A stretch of DNA of 64,000 bases, from assembly GCF_019218295.1 (NCBI RefSeq), contig NZ_JAHUZF010000006.1, positions 744,001 to 808,000 of the forward strand, in the 5' to 3' direction. How positions within the stretch are numbered: position 1 is the stretch's first letter; each line of letters starts with the position of its first letter. This DNA is from Maritimibacter sp. DP1N21-5 (GTDB lineage: Bacteria; Pseudomonadota; Alphaproteobacteria; Rhodobacterales; Rhodobacteraceae). Below the pieces are notes generated by a model. The model did no database searches. It was not told the origin of the DNA and saw only the letters and a program-made list of their open reading frames with translations. Made by a program: the position numbers and the translations under genes. Positions 59,177-64,000 of this stretch are shown here, piece after piece.

Positions 59177-59250
59177 GCAGTATGCGACAGGCCGGTAGGA
59201 CCGGCAACGAGACCATGCACACCGATACGAAGGGGGTGCAGCATGGCTGA
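59173..59250 (+). CDS. Possible 25-residue leader peptide before the ATPase gene
   Basis: ATG at 59173 to TGA at 59248-59250, 25 residues (MSSMRQAGRTGNETMHTD...). Its ATG overlaps the preceding frame's stop, and its last codons overlap the ATPase start (ATG at 59243), leaving an eight-base overlap. A leader that couples translation is possible; it is too short to support a product on its own. Confidence 0.35.
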   Translation: MSSMRQAGRTGNETMHTDTKGVQHG

Positions 59251-60664
59251 TCAGCCTCAATGGGGGTCCGACGAATGGGTCGCCGACAACATCGTTGGGC
59301 CAACCGCCGACGCCGCGCGCGAGCGATTGGCGCTGGACCCGGAAACCCGCCGAGCGGAATACGAAGCGCGCCGGGCGGACGCAGAAGCTCGCAGGTCACG
59401 AGATGACAACGAAAAGGTCGACAAGCTGTTGGAGATGCAGCGGGAGGCCACAAAGACCGCCGAGAAGGAGCTTGAGAAGGAGCAAGTCAAAAAGGGCACG
59501 CACAGCAAGCTCCCGCCCCAGGCCGACCCGAACAGCATCGAATTGGAGTTTGCCATGTCCGACGACACCGCCAACATCACGCTGAATTATCTCCTCGACC
59601 CGTTCTTGCCCGAGCGGTGCGTGGTCGGTTTCTATGGCCGGGGGTCCAGCGCCAAGTCATCGTTCGTTGCCAGCATGGCAGCGGCCATCAGCGCGAACGC
59701 CTCCACCCTCTGGATCAGCGTTGAAGAACTGACTGACTGGATCAAGGTGCGGCATACGAAGGCGGGCGGCGCTGACAGGACGCTTCAAGTCGTGAAGGCG
59801 GTGGCTGTGAAGAAGGACCACCAAGGACGCACCATCGGCTCGAACTTCAATGTCTACGAGCACCTCGCACCCGCCATCGTGGCGGCATCCATGAGGATCC
59901 AGAACCTCCCGGCAGAGCAGCGGGTGCCCCCGCTCCGGCTCGTCGTTCTCGACACGGCGGTCGGCTTGACGACTTGGACCTCCAATGCCGGTCCCAACTC
60001 CGACGAGGGCGTCAAGAAGCTGATGGCCTACCTTCAGGGGCTTGCCGAGGCGCATAACCTGACCGTCGCGGTCATCGGGCACGCCAATAAGGGGAAGCAT
60101 GACCACATTGCCGACTCCGTGATGGGCGCGACGGCGTGGGTGAACAGTCCGCGCCTCTCACTCCTGCACGCTGCGGACCAGCGTGAGGAGCACGAGTATG
60201 TCGCGGTCGTCGCCAAGACGAACCTCGCTTGGTTCGGTATCCCCTACAAGACGACCCCGGTTCACGTCCTCTACGAGCGTGCGGGCGAGATGCCCGACTC
60301 CGTTCTGGTGAAGGTGGAACCGGGCGCGATTGTGTGGGGCAGGAGGGGCATGGACGAGCTGTGGCACGATGCGACTACGATCCCGAAGGACGACGAGGGT
60401 GGCTTTGAGGACCGCCGCAAGCTGACGGTCGCTGAGATAGTGCGGAACAAGCTGGTGGAGATGGTCCATGCCGGTAAGGACCCGCACATTATGCGCGCTC
60501 AAGTCGAGTGCCAGTTGCCTGACGTGAAGGTGAACCGGGCGCAATGGGCGAAGGTGGACATGGACCTGCGCCAGTTCCCGTTCATCCACAAGGTCGAGGT
60601 TACCACAGGTTCGGGATTCAACATGATCCTCTACCGGCCCATCAGCGACGAAGTGCAGAAGTGA
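59243..60664 (+). CDS. RecA-fold ATPase, RepA-type replicative helicase candidate
   Basis: The product has 473 residues. After a charged helical N-terminus (about 1-90) comes a RecA-like core with Walker-A region FYGRGSSAKSSFVAS (GxxxxKSS, about 129-137), which departs from the usual GKS/T, and Walker B LRLVVLDTAVG. VAVIGHANKGKHDH is a sensor-like strand near 285. The C-terminus resembles a winged-helix (TVAEIVRNKLVEMVHAG). These AAA_25/RepA-type hexameric helicases are common in phage-like and plasmid replicons. The iteron structure just downstream fits a replication role. Confidence 0.78.
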   Translation: MADQPQWGSDEWVADNIVGPTADAARERLALDPETRRAEYEARRADAEARRSRDDNEKVDKLLEMQREATKTAEKELEKEQVKKGTHSKLPPQADPNSIELEFAMSDDTANITLNYLLDPFLPERCVVGFYGRGSSAKSSFVASMAAAISANASTLWISVEELTDWIKVRHTKAGGADRTLQVVKAVAVKKDHQGRTIGSNFNVYEHLAPAIVAASMRIQNLPAEQRVPPLRLVVLDTAVGLTTWTSNAGPNSDEGVKKLMAYLQGLAEAHNLTVAVIGHANKGKHDHIADSVMGATAWVNSPRLSLLHAADQREEHEYVAVVAKTNLAWFGIPYKTTPVHVLYERAGEMPDSVLVKVEPGAIVWGRRGMDELWHDATTIPKDDEGGFEDRRKLTVAEIVRNKLVEMVHAGKDPHIMRAQVECQLPDVKVNRAQWAKVDMDLRQFPFIHKVEVTTGSGFNMILYRPISDEVQK

Positions 60665-60719
60665 TGCAGGCATTTCGCCGCGTAAGGCAGAGGCCGCGGC
60701 TTGTGTCGTTGTAAGCATC

Positions 60720-60833
60720 GCCCCCATACCCCCAAGGCCGTAACAACACTAACAACAGTTACATTCGGGTTTGCCGGCATTAAAGTCGTTGTTAGTGTTG
60801 TAACTGTTGTTAGTTGGCTGGGGGTATAGGGGC
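60720..60833. other. Iteron-bearing inverted-repeat structure, candidate replication origin
   Basis: Outer arms GCCCCCATACCCCCA (60720-60734) and TGGGGGTATAGGGGC (60819-60833) are inverted copies with one mismatch. Inside are nine-base iterons. On the left are TAACAACAC (60741-60749), TAACAACAG (60750-60758) and a partial TTACATTCG. On the right, inverted, are TCGTTGTTA, GTGTTGTAA (60795-60803) and CTGTTGTTA (60804-60812). The iterons are AT-rich and tandem, like initiator-binding sites, and lie next to the helicase gene. An operator region for the divergent cargo gene is an alternative. Confidence 0.55.
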
Positions 60834-60879
60834 GGCCATTACAACGGCATAAGGCGGGCCCCTCCGCCTTATCATTGCT

Positions 60880-61761
60880 TTACCTTGGACCAAGGAGCGG
60901 GCGGATCTCTGATTCATACCATTCAGAAAAGGACTGCCTTTCGGGAGGCAGGCTCCTAAGCAGGTCCGTATCGAAACGGCGTCTCTCAAGAGTTTGGTTA
61001 GCAATGTCTTCAGGTTGAAGAAACATTATTCGACCATCTAGTATAGGCGTGAGATCCTCACCAAAATCGTAGCCAACAGCCAGGAATACGTCAGTTACTC
61101 TATGGACAACTATATAATGCCCGGCATCGTCTTGAAATTCGAGAAAATCAGTTTTTCCGTTGCCTTCCCGCGTGCCAACAAGTAGCCCGGCGGCATACGG
61201 AATAATAGTGACGAAAATAATTGCCAGCCACATGCTGTCGCCGATGAGGTCAACTATCTTTTGGTCTGCCGCTTTCTTGAGGAGCTGCTTCTGAATTCCG
61301 AGTTCTTCTTCAAAATAGCTGCTCAATGTACCGCCTCGAAGATAAGACCTGATCAATGAAAACAGAGCTACAGAAAACGCTAACATTCCTACCACAAAGA
61401 AGGTAACGGACCACCAATTGACGCCTGAGTACCGAAAGACCGGCAGAAAGAATGCAAAAATGAAAAGAATTGAGACGCGGAAGACGTAAATTATCTGGAA
61501 CGACTTCGAGTAAAAAATGGACGGTAAGTGAAGAAAGTTGATGAAGAGCAATAGGAAGGCAACAAGTCCAACGCCAGCCCGAACAATGGCGTCAACCTCA
61601 ACCGAAACAAAGGTTTCATCAATACCGAAAGTCCTTAAGTAGGCTCTCTGGTTTGAAAAGGTATATATATAAGACGCGACTGATAAACCCAGAAAAAGGA
61701 CGGCTTCATTAGCTCGAAACAACTTACCTGTTGAAGTATCGCTTTTGGGGCCATCTGACAT
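60880..61761 (-). CDS. AT-rich membrane protein, likely cargo gene of the element
   Basis: The 293-residue product has about four to five membrane segments (about 19-38, 61-78, 89-108, 115-138, 174-196) and a soluble C-terminal tail ending in TLERRRFDTDLLRSLPPERQSFSEWYESEIRPLL. The codons are far more AT-rich than those of neighbours, and the gene runs opposite to the element's other genes, which marks it as recently acquired. No family is recognised. Cargo genes with this placement between replication and packaging modules often serve phage defence or superinfection control, but nothing in the sequence proves it. Confidence 0.75.
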   Translation of the reverse strand: MSDGPKSDTSTGKLFRANEAVLFLGLSVASYIYTFSNQRAYLRTFGIDETFVSVEVDAIVRAGVGLVAFLLLFINFLHLPSIFYSKSFQIIYVFRVSILFIFAFFLPVFRYSGVNWWSVTFFVVGMLAFSVALFSLIRSYLRGGTLSSYFEEELGIQKQLLKKAADQKIVDLIGDSMWLAIIFVTIIPYAAGLLVGTREGNGKTDFLEFQDDAGHYIVVHRVTDVFLAVGYDFGEDLTPILDGRIMFLQPEDIANQTLERRRFDTDLLRSLPPERQSFSEWYESEIRPLLGPR

Positions 61762-61968
61762 GTAGGTAACCTAACGAAGAGTTGGAACACTTTTGCTCAC
61801 ATTCGGATTGTTGGTGTCAACCGGACATTGATGATCAGCAGGCATATAGGTGGGACTTCACTTCGACCCACATATCCGCAATATGTTGGCCGACCCATTG
61901 CGCGCATGACCTAAGTAATTGGTTCACAACACTTTTCGCTCGCGGACCGAAAGCGGCTTGTCCTACCC

Positions 61969-61996
61969 TGCTAGCACCTCACCAGCCGCTAGCGGC
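61969..61996. promoter_or_regulatory. TGCTAGCA and GCCGCTAGCGGC palindromes upstream of the module at 62019
   Basis: TGCTAGCA at 61969-61976 repeats the palindrome near the integrase gene. A 12-base perfect palindrome GCCGCTAGCGGC follows at 61985-61996. Both lie within 50 bases before the ATG at 62019, so they may be the control site of the operon that starts there. Confidence 0.4.
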
Positions 61997-62018
61997 ATTT
62001 CATCAAGGGTTACAGGAC

Positions 62019-62729
62019 ATGAGCACCGAAGTTTCCACGCAGGTCACACCCGCGCTTCACCCGGACAACGTCAAGCACATCGACGGCTACAATGACGAGA
62101 CCGCCAAGGTGCTCGGCATGACCGAGACCGCGTTCAGCACCGCCTACAACGGCATCATCAACGTGGCGAACGCGCGCGAAAAAGCCAAGACGAACCCGAC
62201 TTGGAACGAAGCGCAGCAAATCATCCATACACAGGAACTGGCCGACAAGGTGATGGACACCATCTCCCGGAGCTTCGACAGCACCCGCGCCAACCTCGTG
62301 AAGGGCATCAACTTCCTTGAGGGTGAGTTGAACATGCCACTGACCGAAGCTGCGGCAGGTGCGTTCGGCAAGGAAATCCGTGACCACGTGAAGGGGCTGA
62401 ACACCGGCGAGCGGCAGACCTTCATCCAGAAGCACATCGACGCGGGCGACGAACGGGTCGTCAGTGCCATACTCGGCGCGCCCCCGTTCCTGTCGGGCCT
62501 CGACGCGGACATGCAAAGCACCCTGACGCGCTTCTGGCACATGAAGCGCCAGCCCGACAAGGCCGCCCGCCTCAAGGTGATGCAGGGTGCCAGGGAACTG
62601 ATCGAGACCCGCGCCGGGCTGGTGTTCAAGGAGCTTGAGAAGGCCGTCGGTATGCGCCCCGACAAGGTGCGTCTGTTGCGTCAGGCCAAGACCGAGGCCG
62701 AGAAGGCGTTCCTGCTCAAGGACGCCTGA
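62019..62729 (+). CDS. Hypothetical protein of the element's packaging-like block
   Basis: The 236-residue product is helical and mostly hydrophilic. Segments such as YNDETAKVLGMTETAFSTAYNGIINVANAREKAK and the ending KAVGMRPDKVRLLRQAKTEAEKAFLLKDA recur in phage-type proteins, but I cannot name a family. It starts at ATG 62019 after ACAGGAC; the open frame upstream is Cys/Trp-rich and not likely coding. It is followed by three tightly packed small genes. Confidence 0.6.
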   Translation: MSTEVSTQVTPALHPDNVKHIDGYNDETAKVLGMTETAFSTAYNGIINVANAREKAKTNPTWNEAQQIIHTQELADKVMDTISRSFDSTRANLVKGINFLEGELNMPLTEAAAGAFGKEIRDHVKGLNTGERQTFIQKHIDAGDERVVSAILGAPPFLSGLDADMQSTLTRFWHMKRQPDKAARLKVMQGARELIETRAGLVFKELEKAVGMRPDKVRLLRQAKTEAEKAFLLKDA

Positions 62730-62757
62730 TCGCACCTGTAACATCAGAGGACAACGC

Positions 62758-63192
62758 ATGACCGATGCATCTACACTGCCAGAGAAGGCTGGATGGTATC
62801 CGGGGATGAAGTCCCCGAACCCGGCTGGCCGCCCTGCGGGCCGCACTCCGATGGCTCAGCTACAGAAGCGGTTGCTTGAGGAAGGCCCCGCTGTGCTGGA
62901 CGCGGTGCTTGAGAAGGCAAAGCAGGGCGACCCCGCCAGCGCGGGTCTCGTCCTCAGCCGCATCCTGCCGGTGCTCAAGGCGCAGGGCGAGAAGGTCAAG
63001 TTCCACCTCGACCCGTCGCTGCCGCTGGCCGCTCAGGTGGAGCAGGTGTTGGCCGCCATCGCGTCCGCACAAATTGCCCCTGACGTGGGGCGACAGATTA
63101 TCGAGGCCATCGGCACGCTGGGCAACATCCGCGCGGTGGAAGAACTGGAACAGCGCATCATCACGCTGGAAGCGAAGGAGGTGGGCCGATGA
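62758..63192 (+). CDS. DUF5681-like protein, possible small terminase-type subunit
   Basis: The product has 144 residues. The N-terminal GWYPGMKSPNPAGRPAGRTP stretch resembles the NPxGRP motif of DUF5681 proteins, which occur next to large terminases in prophages. A helical remainder (LQKRLLEEGPAVLDAVLEKAKQGDP) ends in ELEQRIITLEAKEVGR, a coiled-coil-like tail. AGAGGACAAC precedes the ATG. Its TGA overlaps the next gene's ATG. Function as a packaging helper is inference from motif and place. Confidence 0.6.
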   Translation: MTDASTLPEKAGWYPGMKSPNPAGRPAGRTPMAQLQKRLLEEGPAVLDAVLEKAKQGDPASAGLVLSRILPVLKAQGEKVKFHLDPSLPLAAQVEQVLAAIASAQIAPDVGRQIIEAIGTLGNIRAVEELEQRIITLEAKEVGR

Positions 63193-63545
63193 GCTACATC
63201 GAGACCAAACGGAACCAAGTGCATGTCGGCAGGCCGCTGGCGACGGATACGGTTGTGGCCACATTCCTGCACGGCAGCACCGGGCCGCGCCGCCTGCTCT
63301 GCGTCCAGCCGCTCGCCAACTACCAGCGCGCGGTCAACTGGGCGCTGTCGATGGCCGACTACATGGCCGGCCCCATCGAACTGCTACCCTACGAGAGCGA
63401 GGAAGCGCTGCAACACGCGCTGTTCATGTCGGAGGTCCACCACCTCACCTTCGCATCCGACGACCCCGAGGTGAGACTGGAGGCGCGCGAACTGTTCCTG
63501 TCGCTCGCGGACTGGCCGACCATCAGGGAGCGGAGGAAGCAATGA
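63189..63545 (+). CDS. Hypothetical protein, coupled to neighbours
   Basis: The product has 118 residues and no recognised family. Compact helical/strand sequence with LLCVQPLANYQRAVNWALSMADYMAG and ELLPYESEEALQHALFM. Four-base ATGA overlaps with both the gene before (63189-63192) and after (63542-63545) mark it as part of a translation-coupled string. Confidence 0.6.
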   Translation: MSYIETKRNQVHVGRPLATDTVVATFLHGSTGPRRLLCVQPLANYQRAVNWALSMADYMAGPIELLPYESEEALQHALFMSEVHHLTFASDDPEVRLEARELFLSLADWPTIRERRKQ

Positions 63546-63817
63546 GACAACCCGCACCGAGCATTCCATACTCAAACGCACGACCAGTCGAGTATGACCA
63601 CAGTGACGATGGCGACATCACCTATGTCGACGGGAAGGCCTATCGCCGCGAGACCTCGCGCCACGACCTCGACAACACCATCACGCCCGACGAGCAGAAG
63701 GTTCTGCACCTGCGCCGTCTGGAGGAGGCCGAGTTTCGGCAAGCCCACAATGACGCAAACCTCGCTGCCGCGCTGCGCCTCGGTGAAGCGCTGCGCGTGC
63801 TGAAAGGCGAGGACTGA
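63542..63817 (+). CDS. Hypothetical small protein of the element
   Basis: The product has 91 residues, charged, with DGDITYVDGKAYRRETSRHD and VLHLRRLEEAEFRQAHNDANLAAALRLGEALRVL. No family recognised. Overlaps the previous gene by four bases, and another gene begins five bases after its stop. Confidence 0.55.
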   Translation: MRQPAPSIPYSNARPVEYDHSDDGDITYVDGKAYRRETSRHDLDNTITPDEQKVLHLRRLEEAEFRQAHNDANLAAALRLGEALRVLKGED

Positions 63818-63821
63818 CCAC

Positions 63822-64000
63822 ATGTCCAGCGCCCGCACCCTCCTGAATCGCGTCGCTCGGCTGGAATACGCACGAGCACCCAAGCACTCTCGCGTCGCTT
63901 GCGCCTACGGGAGCTTTGAGGCGTTCGCTGAGCAGATGCGGCAGGAGATGGCGGCGGGTGCGCTGGACCGGGACTTCCCGCTTCCGCACCTTGAGCGATG
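63822..64000 (+). CDS. Hypothetical protein, cut by the window end
   Basis: An ATG at 63822 opens a frame (MSSARTLLNRVARLEYARAP...) that is still open at the window end, 59 codons and more. The N-terminus resembles small phage-type helical proteins but is too short to classify. It is five bases after the previous stop and reads as the next gene of the same string. Confidence 0.5.
   Translation, partial: MSSARTLLNRVARLEYARAPKHSRVACAYGSFEAFAEQMRQEMAAGALDRDFPLPHLER

Overview
The window is GC-rich DNA (third codon positions mostly G or C) from an alphaproteobacterium. It most resembles a marine Rhodobacterales / Roseobacter-group chromosome: a Paracoccus-type sox cluster, YeeE/YedE-persulfide dioxygenase genes, a divergent polysaccharide deacetylase next to trpGD, a DUF2239 gene and roseobacter-style RTX secretion genes. 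The species cannot be fixed from the sequence alone.

Region 1 (1-16.4 kb) is ordinary chromosome: an ArsR-SRPBCC pair with its own operator-like inverted repeat, cytochrome c maturation genes ccmF-ccmH, an enoyl-CoA hydratase, a trpG-trpD-aminotransferase string, a YibQ-like deacetylase, an O-acetylhomoserine sulfhydrylase, and a DUF2239 / GIY-YIG-like divergent pair with two palindromes between them.

Region 2 (15.2-32.5 kb) is a sulfur-oxidation island. A SoxT-like permease, the SoxR repressor and thioredoxin SoxS lie on the minus strand, opposite soxVW-XYZA-B-CD-EF. After these come a DUF302 protein, two half-size YeeE/YedE permeases, a persulfide dioxygenase, a DUF442-type sulfurtransferase/phosphatase and a SulP anion transporter. 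Thiosulfate is carried on SoxYZ, oxidised by SoxXA, SoxB and SoxCD, and sulfate is released. SoxVW/SoxS supply reductant, and the distal genes probably handle sulfane sulfur and sulfate. The cluster is cut by Rho-independent terminators, and in front of most segments sits an inverted repeat of the form ATTC-N8-GAAT (four exact, several near). This suggests separately controlled units under SoxR.

Region 3 (32.5-40.7 kb) is housekeeping: a short-chain dehydrogenase, an acetyltransferase, a retropepsin-like protease, MarC, an ABC-F ATPase, ndk, two secreted alpha/beta-hydrolases and a TfoX C-terminal-domain protein.

Region 4 (40.8-56.0 kb) is a type I secretion locus on the minus strand. It holds a 2455-residue animal-type haem peroxidase with RTX repeats (candidate Mn(II)-oxidising peroxidase), its ABC exporter, a second RTX protein with a matching C-terminal end, and the HlyD-type adaptor. 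A histidine kinase and LuxR-type response regulator lie divergently upstream.

Region 5 (56.5 kb to the end) is an integrated element. The 3' part of a tRNA-Asn gene marks the left attachment site, followed by a tyrosine integrase, small genes, an AlpA/MerR-like HTH protein, a RecA-fold replicative ATPase, an iteron-like structure that may be an origin, an AT-rich membrane-protein cargo gene, and a packaging-like string of small genes that runs off the window. The right end of the element is outside the window.
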